Below are positions 48,153 through 60,268 of a DNA stretch of 64,000 nt, in pieces. The number at the start of each line of letters is the position of its first letter. Position 1 is the stretch's first letter. Source of the DNA: Quercus robur (Eukaryota > Streptophyta > Magnoliopsida > Fagales > Fagaceae). The notes beneath the pieces were generated by a model that ran no database searches, was not told the DNA's origin, and worked only from the letters and a program-made list of their open reading frames with translations. The position numbers were made by a program, and so were the translations under genes. The stretch spans positions 48,759,942-48,823,941 of the forward strand of contig NC_065542.1 of NCBI RefSeq assembly GCF_932294415.1. Reading direction: 5' to 3'.

Positions 48153-48762
48153 AGTGGAGAAATGTTATATTCATAATATTTTTACAGCACTTTTATAACA
48201 AATTTTAAGTGACATGTTATTAAGGGTAATTGTATTTTACCACCCTAAATTATATCTCAAATTACACTTTACACTATAAACTTTCAGAATATACGGTTAG
48301 TGCCCTAAACTATAACTCGTATTACACTTTGCACCATGCCATCAATTTTGTTGTCATCTTGGACAAAAAAACAAAGTTTATGGTACAAAATGAAATCGGG
48401 AGTATAGTTTTATGATGATAAAGTGTAATTTTTCCTTTATTTTTAAAGGACTGAGAAGAGAAGTAATTTCGTCTTTTCAAGTGGTGTCATGCTTTTCCAT
48501 CCAAGATACTTGCAAAACTGAAGGATGGGTGTAAAGTATAACACGAGTTATAGTTTAAGATGCTAACTGTGCATTTTAAATGTTTAGGGTACAAAGTGTA
48601 ATTTAGGATATAGTATAGAATGGTAAAGTGTAATTTTTACTTTTTGTTATTGGTAGTCAAAAAAGTAATTTCAATGGTGAGTTCAAATTAAGACTAATAA
48701 CAATTTACCACTTAAGATATGTTATAAAAGTGTTGTAAACATGTTACGAATGTAGCACTTCT
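48153..48762. mobile_element. Outer foldback MITE at 48 kb
   Basis: Arms GAGAAATGTTATATTCATAAT... and ...ATGTTACGAATGTAGCACTTC pair, including CACTTTTATAAC / GTTATAAAAGTG. It is the same family as 17771-17932. Its middle is interrupted by the element at 48224-48644. Confidence 0.7.
48224..48644. mobile_element. Inner MITE nested in the 48-kb MITE
   Basis: A perfect TGTTATT duplication (48217-48223 and 48645-48651) flanks it. Its TIR arms are GGTAATTGTATTTTACCACCC and the complement of GGTAAAGTGTAATTTTTAC, continuing as repeated CTATAACTCGTATTACAC-type segments. The empty site survives in the related element at 17.8 kb. Confidence 0.8.
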
Positions 48763-50695
48763 TATTTTGGTATAGGGTAGATGTGACTAGATATTTTTCA
48801 TAAGTCATAAAATAATGTAATAAATCATGTGATTTAATACATATAGATGGTCTTATAAACTACTAAGTAATCTCCTCCAATCCAAATTTAGTAGAAAACT
48901 TTATCAATTTTAAATGAAATAATCATAAAATCAATTTTTAGCTTTTAAAAATGTTAGAAGACTTTTTTTCCAATTAATTTTTAATTAGAGGTAAATTGTA
49001 TTTTTAGCTCTTAGAATTTGGGTAAATTTCAATTTTCGTCTTTCAAGTTTAAAAATATTTGATTTGGTTAATGAATTAAATTCTAAATAAATAAATTCAT
49101 TCTTGAAATATGTGTTAAGTTCGACTCTGGTCTTTTATATATAGGGTTTGTTAGATTTTGGCTCCCTCAAATATGTGATTGCTTCCACTTGGCCCCTAGG
49201 GTGCCCCAGCATCCACACAATCACCTGGAAAGAAAAAAATAAATGGAGAGAATTATTTTATTTTTTAACTTTTAAGGACCAATTGAACCAACCCATATTG
49301 GAGGAAAAAAAATATAGAATTTCCCCTTTAATTAAAACTATTATTAATTATATTTTTTCAATTTTTATTAAAGAATTTTTACTTATAGTTTTATTTTGAT
49401 AATTTTTGTTTGTATCTCAAATTTTGTTTTTGTTTTATTTTCTAATTTAATTTGTTGGGTAACATATGAGTAAAGTCACGTATTGAATAATAATGAGAAA
49501 ATTGAGTAGTTAATATAACATAGTTATCTCAAACTAATATACTTTTTGGGTTAAGTGTTGTCTCTATATGTTATATTAATCTTTCAATAGGAATCTCCCC
49601 AATATTGTTATCTCCACAATAAGTGGTGTCAAAGTTTAGGGTAGTGTGTAGCAAGGTGTTCAAGGTCCTTTGCGCAATTGAAGCAACGATAGAGCAAGGT
49701 TAAAGGGGCCTAACAAAGTAGTATGATGGTAGATCACAGTGAAGTGCGGAATTGATATGTGATTCTCGAAGATGGTGTATAAGAGCTCTGTGGATGATGC
49801 ACTCCATTTAATCTAAGTCCCCCCCCCCCCTCTCTAATAGGAAACTTGAGATTTTTAAAAGCAATTTTTTAAATTAAAAAAAAAAGAAAAAAAGAAAAGA
49901 AAAGAAAAGGTTTTTGAAGTCTTTTTTAGTCATCCAGGAAAGGTCAATGTAAAATGTAAATATTTATTATTTTAGAGGTAAGTGTAATAACATAAAATTT
50001 AAAGGGAGGTTGGCGCAATTTTTCCTTTTTTAATTCATCTATCATAATTTTTTTTTTTTTTTTTTTGATAAAAAACAATGATATGTGATGATACGCTTTC
50101 ATCCAATAACTTGATATACTTTTACTTTTATTTTATAAACTATTTTATTGTTCAAATTTGATGATGATCAAATTCTTTTTTATTTTTTTATTTTACATGT
50201 GAATTTTCATTAATTTGTGAATTATCACACGACTAGTATTACATAATAAAAGACTCGACTAGTATTACATAATAAAAGTTGCCTCCAACACGATGTTGCT
50301 TTTTTATATGGCTCACTAATTATTGAGATAATTTACGACATGTGAAGCTATATCATCGAAGTTTTTAAAAAATTTACCTTGCAATTCTAATTGAAATTAT
50401 ATTATCAAAATTTTCCAAAAATGTCTCTTGCATAATAAAAGTTATGTATTATATATTGTGGTTGTGTAGAACGAATATTCTCATCTTTTTTCTTTATATT
50501 ATTTTTTTTCTTCTTTCATCATTTGATAAATTATAAGTTAATTTAAAATACTAATATAATTGATTAAAGTCAAACTCTATTGCTAAAGTTCAAAAATATT
50601 ACTCTTATTAATTTTTAAGAAGTAAAGTTTTTAAAATTTTAAAAGATGGTTTATTATTTATTGTAATCAATTACCATAAATTTTTGTATTGTTTA

Positions 50696-51328
50696 TGTGG
50701 GGGCTGAAGGACCGAAGAAGGGATTGTTGGGTTGTAGTGTTGGTTTTGGGGCATCATACGCCCAAGTAGGGAGTTCATCCGAGGAGGGGAGATGAAGAGG
50801 CAAAAGGTTTTTAGGAGTTTCAAGTGGGAAGGATTGGCCGAGGAAAGAGAATCATGAGGAGTAGGGGAAGTTTCCAGAGAGAAGTAGTCTGTTGCCACCA
50901 CATTAAATGGTGGGCAACAGCTTTATTAGCTGCATTGATGAGGAAGTGACCTGAACAGTGTAATTCACAGCTAAGCAAACTCCATCTACCACCTTCTTCA
51001 GATGTTTAAAGGGACAAGTCTTATGAAGAGAAATTGGGGAGATAAAGATGGAAGGTCAGGATGCGAAGAAAGGGAGAGTATATAAGAAAAAAGATTGTTT
51101 TAAGAGAAGTTCTTTATAACATTGGCCTCCTCGGGCAGGCTTGTAGAAAAATGTTTGCTTATCTATTCTATAACATTAGCCATTTCTTCCTTATTTTCAT
51201 CCTCGGGTAGAGCCCTCTCTTGTTATTTGTTTCCCTCTCTTAAAAATTTTATTGATTTGGGCCAAGGTTAAACTGTACAACTCATTGTTCTAAGTGGGCT
51301 TGGGCCGCAAGATCTTTTGGTCCTTACA
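50696..51328 (+). mobile_element. Solo LTR (633 bp)
   Basis: Starts TGTGGGGGCTGAAGG and ends GGTCCTTACA. It is flanked by a perfect 5-bp duplication GTTTA at 50691-50695 and 51329-51333. The length and the ends (TGTGGGG...C(C/T)TACA) resemble the solo LTR at 22182, but the bodies are not obviously alike. No internal domain remains. Confidence 0.9.
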
Positions 51329-51425
51329 GTTTATAATTCCAAACATATTATATATGCACACACACACCGTGCTTTCACCATGTGGTACCCAACAAATACA
51401 TTAATATTATTAACAAAGATTCTTT

Positions 51426-51490
51426 AAGTGAAACATAACATTTTTCTCAACAAAAAAAAAAAAAAAAGAAAAAAAAGTGAAACATAACAT
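51426..51490 (+). mobile_element. Tail-only retroposon insertion with 17-bp target duplication
   Basis: AAGTGAAACATAACATT at 51426-51442 and 51474-51490 flanks TTTCTCAAC plus an A-rich run. It lies about 100 bp beyond the solo LTR. Confidence 0.85.
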
Positions 51491-53046
51491 TATTGCAAAA
51501 TTTTCAATAAATTTAAAATATTACTTCAAACTAAATTCTCAAAATTTTTAAGAATATTAAATGAGTTTTTTTATTATGTTAATAATTTATTATACATTAT
51601 TAAATTTTATTTTATTTTTAATACTTATACTATTTGATTTGACCACGTAATTTGAGGTGATTTTTAATCTTTTATTTTTACTATTCAGTTTTAATATATT
51701 ATAAATTCTACACTAAAATTTTAAGTTTTTAAAAAAATGATGAATTTAGTCACTAAATTATTATTCTAACAATTTAAATTGTATTATTAAATTAGTTTCT
51801 TTAATATACATTTTCCTTCTTATCCTTAGTATATAATATTACTACACAAATTGCCCTGACATTGGAACAGGGACATAATGGGAAATCAATTGAAAATAAA
51901 ATGTTCAATAAGCGAGAAAATTTGTGATATTATACAAAACAATTAATTTAAAACCACATTTTTTTACCATTACTAATATAATTTTTTTTTTAAAATGGTA
52001 ATATAATAAAAATAGTATCAATGATTATATGAATATAATATTTCTTCAACCACAATTTATTATTTTAACAAGTTGTTGAAAAGGTCATGAGAAATTTTAG
52101 AACCATATACAAACAAGGTTTAAGTGATAACCTAGTGATAATGTTATTTATAGTTTTTTTTAGGACAAAACTTAAATACAATACATTAAATGCTATTCCT
52201 TAGGTTCCCTTCTTAAAATTTAGTCATGTGACTACTTAACTAAAAAATACACTTCTATCCCATGAGAAAAAATTCACATGGCAAAATGTTAAAATGAGAA
52301 CTTAAAAAACAACACCTAAGTACTGTACTTAAGTCTTGCTCTTTTTTATTTATTTATTTTTATGTCCCTTTTTTGTCATTTGAACCTCACCTTCACCTCT
52401 TATTTCCCTCCCCCCCCCCCCCCTTCCCCAATTATTTATGGAATATGATTCTTTATTTCAAGTTATCTCAATTTTGTCTATTTCTTAGTTAAGATTTTAT
52501 CCTTCTGAGTTATTTAAAATATTAAATAATGAAGTCAATAATACAGCTTTAAATTTCTATCATGAAATGGGGAGATCCTTTCCCACCATATACCTAAGGT
52601 AAATTAAAAATGATAATTACACTCCCCTCCTTTAAAATTTGAAGAAATTAACACTCTCCAATTCTATTTAAATTATTAACATAATATTCTAAATTTCTAT
52701 AAGAAACTCCTTTAAAAAGTTTAACCATAGTTAGTAAAAACATAAGATAATTTTAGAATAAAAATGAAAAGTTTATTAAGCACCAAAAGACTTGCAAGTT
52801 GCAACAGCAAATCTCTCCACTACCCATTTAAAAAATGAAAAAAAAAAAAAAAATCATACTTAATATTTTAAAATATTCTTTAATTAAATATTTAAAATAG
52901 TGGATTTTTATTCTAAAATTGATGGCAAGTTTGGAAACTTGCCTTTGAATAAAAACTTTGCATTTTTAATTAAAATGTATTTTGATCAAATGGATGTCAA
53001 ATGCAAAGGAAAAAAAATCCCCAAAAAAAGAATTCTCAAACCAAAC

Positions 53047-53257
53047 TGCCAAAGCTGACATGCATGTTGGCACATTTATAAAACTTGTGCCATGTACATC
53101 TTGTTGCCAATGCCATATGATGAACTTGTCATTGGTTTTTGGAATCAGAAAATATGGCAATGTTGACAGAATGATCATGAGGGGTGAGGAGTGCGGAGTG
53201 ACTCTCGTGTCTGTTGGATTTACTTGGTCCAGGCCCCTGCATGTCAATGCTTTGGCA
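53047..53257. other. Hairpin with ~21-nt arms, unexplained
   Basis: TGCCAAAGCTGACATGCATG (53047-53066) pairs with CTGCATGTCAATGCTTTGGCA (53237-53257), with a 2-nt bulge and one terminal mismatch. The ~170-bp interior is more GC-rich and less repetitive than its surroundings. Both strands show open frames of about 95-120 codons here without recognisable similarity. It could be a small-RNA precursor, a tiny TIR element (AACT on both sides) or chance. Confidence 0.4.
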
Positions 53258-53777
53258 ACTAACTGAAGTGAACCACAGCCATGTGTTTTTTTCCTTCTAG
53301 AACACTCCATATTGACTTTGTTGTGGCCTTTCAAAATTCAAAATAAATAACAATATTTTCTTGGAAGATATTGATAAAGAAGTAAAATATGAAATGATTA
53401 GTTTTATTCAAAAAAGAAGAAGAAAAAAGTAGTTGAAGAATCTAAAGAATGTGGGTGATGTGAAAAAAAGTCGGTGATGGCAATGACAATGTCAAAGTAA
53501 TGTAGACTAGTAAAACCAACTTCCCTCCATCCACATTTTTCTCTCACTCTTTTCTTGGAGAGACTTGAGAATGAGTGTGAGTGTCATTCAAGAAGAAGGA
53601 AAGAAAAAAAATTATTAAAAAAAAATTGAGACGGGATAGGATTATGTGATTAAATGATTAAATTTATCATATTTTATTAATTTAAAATTTTTGGAGAATC
53701 GATAATTTAACAATTTTTATTTTTAAATTATTGAAAAGTTCATTTTTGTCCCTAAATTATTAAATTTTGTATAATTT

Positions 53778-54458
53778 AAGGGTTCATTTAGTTAGAGAAA
53801 TGGAAAAGTGGGAGGATTGAAAATATTTAGTTTTCCTTCATATTTGTTTGGTTGAGAGATAAAAAATTATTTTGTTTGGTTAAGATAAAAAATGAGATAA
53901 TAGAAAATAAATTTGGTAGAAATTTACTATTACTTCTCTATTAGATAAAACAAAAAATAACACATTATATTTTTATTAAAAATTTGTGTATGAATGAATA
54001 ATTCATTTAAAAAAGGCACAAGAAGTTCAAGAACAAAAAATATTTTCTTAAAAAAAACTAAACTAAACTAAACTGACGTTAAAAGAAACAAATGAAAAAA
54101 AAAGAAAAGAAAAAAAAAAGGATAACTTCTTGGACAAGGCTGGGTGAATAGCAAAGAGGAAAAGACAAAAAGTAATGTAACGTACCTGGGTAATAGGTGA
54201 AGAGCAAGGAAGAAACAGACAATTTTGTTCAAAATGGGGGGAGAATTTTGTCCAAAATGCTTAGTCTCAGTTTGACTCTTATTTTCTTCCCAATTTGGAG
54301 AGATGAAGTTTGGGTAAGCTCGGAAAGAAAAACAACTGAACTTTACCAATCTTCTCTCTTCCTTCCCTTCTAACCAAACATCATTCCTAACTATTTTCTC
54401 TCATATTTTCTACTTTTTTTTTATCCTCTCTAAAATTACTCCAACCAAACATAGCATA
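53778..54458. mobile_element. TIR element, noncoding
   Basis: The left end GGTTCATTTAGTTAGAGAAATGG and the right end (reverse complement) CTATGTTTGGTTGGAGTAATT pair loosely. Both sides carry GAGAGGAT/AGAAAATA-type subterminal motifs. The ends are approximate. Confidence 0.45.
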
Positions 54459-54677
54459 AGTTTCTATGGACGACCCTAAAAAAATTTATAGAACCACCAC
54501 TGAATTAAGCTCAATATGTTTATGAACAACTCGATTCTTTTACAACTCTAATCTCAATCTAAATTTCAAATTGGTAAAGTATAGTATATCCAAACTTTAA
54601 TTTTTTTTTTTTTTTTTTGGTGTTGTGTGTGTGCTTTTTTTTTTTTTCTCTCGTTTGGAATTGTGGTAGGGATTTCA

Positions 54678-54679
<2 letters not shown>

Positions 54680-54736
<57 letters not shown>
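54680..54736. repeat. Poly(T) tract of ~57
   Basis: The longest homopolymer in the window, followed by (CT)n. Its exact length should not be trusted. Confidence 0.9.
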
Positions 54737-55580
54737 CTCTCTCTCTCTCTTTCGGATACTTGACATGATTAATCATGTGGACATCACATGTTACCCAACT
54801 TTTTTAAGTTCTTCAATCATCCGAAAAAAAGGAACAGTTTGTTGATCTTCATATTGCACTTTAATAATTGCGGAGACTCGTTTGATTGATGTCGTATATA
54901 TACCTGTTTTTCTTTCCTGGGTTATTGGTCTGGTTTCATTTTATTTTTTTAATTGTTTTTATATATAAAGAACTTCATTATTCTTTTAAAAAAAAAGAAA
55001 ATTTATTATTGTTTAATGTTTATCATTCCATTGAATTTGTTTTTATGTGTTTTATAAAGAACTTCATTATCTATATTCATGATTAGACGTCACTCATTGC
55101 CATAAAACCAGCACTAAAGCTGCTGTTTTTCTTCTTCTCATTTCATTAATTTTAATAAAATTATAAAAACTCCCTTAAAGTTTAGTACAAGCCACACAAC
55201 TATTTTATAATTTTTCGTAGTTAAATTAGATGCACTTCCCTCAAAATAAGACGTGAACATTATTTTATTATTATTATTATATGGTATGAACTTTCTTTTG
55301 ATATATCACACTCAGCCCAGAAATAGTTTTTGATTTTATTTCTTGGGTTTGACTAACTTTTTAAAAACGAATCTCTTTTTGTTTAAAGAGAGATTATCAT
55401 ATTATCTACTAATTAAATAAATCTATTACTATTTATTATTGTATATATTTTTTTTAAAAAATCCTTTTAAAAAAGTATGTAAGTCAAAACTCTTATTTCT
55501 TTATTTCTAATTTTCTGAATAATCTAACAATAGGGCAAGGTATCCCCACCAGGGTACTTTTGAATGAGAGTTTAGACTCA

Positions 55581-55857
55581 GGGTTCGTTTAGATACAGTT
55601 TATTTTTGCTGAAACTGAAAACACTGTAGCGAAATTATTTTTAAATGTGTAAATAGTACTGTGGGACCCATTTTTAATGAAAAAGTTGCTGAAAAGTGTA
55701 ATTTGTGGGACTTGTAAATAGTGCACGGGTGTACTGTTCACAGTTGACAAGTCAACTATTGCGGGCTGAACAAAAAAAAAAAAAATAGAAGAGAAAAACG
55801 CAGAACAGAAATGCAAACGCCAAAATCATCCAAAATCATTTGAATCCAAACGGGTAC
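55581..55857. mobile_element. MITE of the GCGTTTGGAT family (copy 4)
   Basis: The left end GGGTTCGTTTAGAT and the right end (reverse complement) GTACCCGTTTGGAT, with the core GAAAACACTGTAGCG...GTGCACGGGTGTACTGTTCAC. TTAGACTCA / TTAGATTGA flank it as a possible 9-bp duplication with two mismatches. It is in the opposite orientation to copies 1 and 3. Confidence 0.7.
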
Positions 55858-56813
55858 TTAGATTGACTTTGACGGAAGAATATATTACCATAGTTCTTTT
55901 TTCTTTTTTTAATTTAAGTTTTCTAAAACTTTGTTTCCAATAACAACTGTTCTTCATGCCATGTTTTCTGTAGTGAAAATTTTATTGCTCACGAGTCATG
56001 AGTCATGAGTCATGAGTCATAAGTCATAACATAGCTGTTTGGGTAGTTTCTTGCCAAGACAGTGTCTATTATTATTATTTCTCACAAAATGGGTGGGAAG
56101 GCGAACCCAATTCCAAAAATAAAGGTATCAATTGTTTCTCAAAAAAAAAAAAAAAAAAATCCTATCAAGATCACTGGAAATTTCATCTAATAACAACTCT
56201 AATGAACCTTTAAAAAGAGAGAAAGGCCAGGAAAATACCTCTAGTATACTATTGATTAGAGTTTTATTAAGAAATATCAGCCACATCGGTTAAGATTATA
56301 GCATTAAGGTGTGGAGGAATAATGAACCTAAAAAAGGATGATGATTTGGGAAATGGGATCCCACTAAGTTGGCCCTGTATTTCTAGTACAACAACTCTAT
56401 ACACAAATTGATAAGGTTATTAATTTTCTTGTACTTACAAGTTATTGTCATAATTCATAAATATTTAACAATGTCAAACTAAATTATGCTCATAATGATA
56501 AAGGACGATTTTTTTTAACATAAAATTTTAAGTTTATTTATTAATATAGTACTATTTTAAAATTTTAAAATTCTAGAAGACCATGGCCTCTTGGTCCCCG
56601 GGTTGATCTTATTCTTATGAGCCAGGGTATAGTGGATCGAGAGTAGGATTTGAGTTTTGTCTTTCTCAATGTTTGTGGGTATAAGAAGGCTAGAATACAG
56701 TGATATTTTTAGTTTTTTTAAAAATAATACAAAATGAGAAGTTTTTTTAAAAGTTGTGGTTAAGACTGAAGAATAAAAATAATGGTGTTAAGCCAATTAT
56801 TGTGCATTCAAGC

Positions 56814-56851
<38 letters not shown>

Positions 56852-56992
56852 TATTTTATACTTTTGAAAATTATATGTGTTGTCGTTGTCCCTTAAAACA
56901 AATCTTTAAAATAGTTGAGAACATATCATAATCAAACAGAACTTAAAAATATCTCTAGGTTAAATAATTAAAAAGCATAAATCCGATGATAC

Positions 56993-57039
56993 AAAAAAGA
57001 ATGGTACTCCTCAAAAAAAAAAAAAAAAGAATGGTACTC
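56993..57039 (+). mobile_element. Tail-only retroposon insertion with 17-bp target duplication
   Basis: AAAAAAGAATGGTACTC at 56993-57009 and 57023-57039 flanks only CTC plus an A run. Part of the repeat is itself A-rich, so the informative part is AGAATGGTACTC. Confidence 0.7.
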
Positions 57040-57132
57040 TTTCAGTCTCATGTGACATGTCCATTTCTGATGCTGGCTTTGATTTTATTTTATTTTATTT
57101 TTAGTATTGCGAACGCATTGTCATATGTTTTA

Positions 57133-57405
57133 GGGTGTGTTTAGATATCGTTTATTTTACTAAAAATTGAAAACTGAAAACACTGTAGTAAAACAATTTT
57201 TTAATGTATAAATAGTACTGTGAGACTCATTTTTAATAAAAGTTTTATTAAAAAAGAGGTTTGTGGGTCCCGTAAATAGTGCACGGGACCCACTGGAAAA
57301 GCCACCACAGCCACAGAACACTCAAAAAAAATAAAAAATAAAAAGGAAACGTAGACGCAGACGCATACGCAAACGCGTCCCTTTTCATCGGTACCCAAAC
57401 GGGTA
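57133..57405. mobile_element. MITE of the GCGTTTGGAT family (copy 5)
   Basis: Starts GGGTGTGTTTAGAT and ends CAAACGGGTAC. The core (GAAAACACTGTAG, TAAATAGTGCACGGGACCCAC, AGACGCAGACGCATACGC) aligns with copy 4 in the same orientation, 1.5 kb away. Confidence 0.7.
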
Positions 57406-57829
57406 CTTACTTGAAAGTTTTATTGGAAAGATATTGATACTAATAAATTTAAAAAAAAATTCTTATAAAAAAAGAAAAAGAAAAGAAAAACATAGATAAA
57501 GAAAAGAAAAGAAAAATCTTTTTAGCTGTAATCATGAAAAACTGAACTACGTGAATAAGAAATATCTATCAAAATATAAAAAAGCAATAAAAAGTGTTTC
57601 TTTGGAATAAAATGAAAAAAAAAATAAAGAAATATGATTCCCCATAAAATTAAACAATTCAAGAAGCAAAACTCTTATATACCCCACCCTCCCCTCCAAG
57701 TCTTGAACTGAGGCTCCAGCATTCCCTCCATACAGTAAGGCATGAGGAGGTACCATTCACTTCAATTTACTCAAATGGTAATTACGAGAAATTGAATCAT
57801 ATATGAAAAAGAAAAAAAGAATCTATGGA

Positions 57830-58842
57830 CTCATGTGAAAGTAAATGTTACTTTCATAGTTTCATCAATCATCATAAGTTAACAACTTGTAATGAATGAA
57901 ATTAGGTCTGTTCATAAGATTGTTAATAATATATATATATATATACATCTATCAAAACATAAGAGACAAGTTATAAAATGCAACAAGTTCTTTAAACATT
58001 ATTTTTGCCCATGTCTACTTTTATCACTTAAACAATTCAATTCTTGAATGAATAGAGATTTGGTTTTAATATTTCTAATCCAAATATTTTTTGTTAATAT
58101 TTGTCCAAATATTCTAAGATGAGTTGATAAGAAATAAACAATGAGTTGGTACCACTATAGGGGAAAACAAACAAAAGCACTTATAGGTTGTAGTTTCCTT
58201 GACAGTGAGAATGAAAAGGGAAAAGTAAAGTTGTGTTTTGAAATGGTTAATGGACTGATATTTATACTATTTGGAGAAAGTAATTATTGACAATTTGATT
58301 AATTATAAGTGTTTGAACAATTGAAAGGGTCAAGTATTATTTTATTTGAAGACAAGCTTCTTTAAGTTGTTGGACTAGTAAAACTTTTTTTTTTTTTTTT
58401 TTTAATTTGAAAAACACACACACACATATAGGGGAAGGGGGATGAGATAAGGAAATACACTTATACACCAACACCAAAACTGCATGTGGCAGTTAATGTC
58501 GCGGAGCAAGTGATAAACCCTTTCTCAATATCACACCTTACCGATGTGAGATGACTCGACAACAATAAGTATCTTTTTTTATTTGAGAAACACACACACA
58601 CACGTATATAGGGAGACCGGTTATATTTTGAGGAACAAAATAGGGAGACTGGTTATATTTTTTGGATGTGCCAATATCATTTTGCCATGTATACTAAAGA
58701 AGAAATTTTAAGTTTGGGGGGGGGGGGGGGGGGGGGGGCAGCTACATGGCTCCGCCCTATGTGAAAGTAATGTTACTTTCATCAATCATCATAAGTTAAC
58801 AATTTAGTAATGAATGAAATTAGGCGTGTCCATAAGATTGTT

Positions 58843-58874
<32 letters not shown>

Positions 58875-59034
58875 CAAAACATAAGAGACAAGTTTTTAAT
58901 GCAACAAGTTTATACATTATTTTTGCTCATATCTTCTTTTATCACTTAAACAATTCAATTCTTGAATGAATAGAGATTTGATTTTAATATTTCTAATCCG
59001 AAATTTTTTTGTTAATATATGTCCAAATATTCTA
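57830..59034 (+). repeat. Direct duplication of ~280 bp (57830-58115 and 58757-59034)
   Basis: Both copies run from GTGAAAGTAA(A)TGTTACTTTCAT through CAATCATCATAAGTTAACAA, a TA microsatellite, CAAAACATAAGAGACAAGTT and TTCTTGAATGAATAGAGATTTG to GTCCAAATATTCTA. The offset is about 925 bp. The G-run at 58716-58738 and CTACATGGCTCCGCCC sit just before copy 2. Confidence 0.85.
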
Positions 59035-59277
59035 GCTCAAGGAAACTTGCAAAAGTGACCATAAAATATTGAAAAAAAGAAGAAAAATTTGTGAACCCAA
59101 TCAGTTGTTCTTCATATATATACTTTCACTGATACCGTTTTCAAATGGTTCAACTGTTATGTTGGCATTAAGTGCCTAATTTAACCTAATCTACACTAGT
59201 TTTTTAAAAAAATAAAAATAAAAAAGAATGAATCAATCTTAAGAAAGAGTAGAGAATATAGAGATAATGTTTGTAAA

Positions 59278-59385
59278 GTGGATTCAAGAAGGGTCTCTGC
59301 AATGACCAAATCATGATTTACTGAACGTAAACTTGTCAGTAAAATGGATTCAAGAAGGGTCTCTGCAATGATCAAATACAATAAC
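59278..59385. repeat. 67-bp-period tandem duplication
   Basis: TGGATTCAAGAAGGGTCTCTGCAATGA-type segments recur at about 59280 and 59345 with few changes. Confidence 0.8.
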
Positions 59386-59424
59386 AAAGATTGGAAGCAC
59401 TAGAACCACACATGTCTATTCACA

Positions 59425-59458
<34 letters not shown>

Positions 59459-59464
59459 CACTAA

Positions 59465-60268
59465 GGCTGTGTTTGATTCCTGTAAAATATTTTCCGGAAA
59501 TGCTATTTTCGGGAAAGGAAAATATTTTCAAGTGTTTGGTTGCATTATGAAAGTTGTTGTAGAAAATATTTTCATGTGTTTGGTTCTATTCTGAAAATAC
59601 TATTTTCCTACAATTTTTTCACATTTTTTCAGTTATTTTCTCAACACCAAACAAATTTTATTACAGAAAATTTCAAAATCACAGCCAAATCCCAATCCAC
59701 AGAACAAATCACAGCCAAATCCCAACACCACACACCACCGAAACTCCAATTCAACCCATGGCAGCAAACTCCGGCAATCAAAAGCCACAACCACCAAAAC
59801 ACCACTACCACACCACCACAACAACAACAAAAATCAAAATCACACAGAAATCAAAATCACAGAGAGAGAGAGAGATCGGTGGGTCGAAGGCTTTGGGTCG
59901 AAGGCGAGATTGCACGGAGGCGAGATTGAAGGCGAGATCCAGCGGTGCGGTGCGATTGGTGCGGTGCTACGATCGACGAGACCGGTGCGATCTGGTGCGT
60001 GCGATTGTCGGATTGGAGCTCGGGGTTCGCCGGTGACGTCGAAGGCGTGATCTAGGCTCCCTCTTCTTCCTCTCGCTCTCTCTCTCTCTCTGTCCGTAAA
60101 CCATTTGAAGTGAAACTAGGAATGGAAATGAATTTCAATGGTCAAAGCTTCTTTTTTACGGTTAAATGAAAATGATTTCCGGAAAATTATATTTTCAAAA
60201 CCAACCAAACAGCCTATTTTACGGAAAATGATTTCCTGAAAGCGTTTACCACCAAAACAAACGCACCC
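59465..60268. mobile_element. 804-bp TIR element with TAA duplication and GC-rich interior
   Basis: The left end GGCTGTGTTTG and the right end (reverse complement) GGGTGCGTTTG are bounded by TAA on both sides (59462-59464 and 60269-60271). A 3-bp TAA duplication is typical of PIF/Harbinger elements. Subterminal AAATATTTTCCGGAAA / TTTCCGGAAAATTATATTTTC motifs are inverted. The middle (59690-60060) is GC-rich with (GA)n and repeated GGTCGAAGGC and GGTGCGGTGC motifs and reads open, but it has no recognisable domain. Confidence 0.7.

Noticed and set aside
52966..53334. 122-codon minus-strand open frame
   Set aside because: No signal peptide, domain or splice context and no similarity I recognise. 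The hairpin explains the unusual composition better.
59540..60036. Gln/His/Thr-rich open frames in the Harbinger-like element
   Set aside because: Low complexity with (GA)n and CCA repeats and no domain. They are more likely noncoding cargo of the element.
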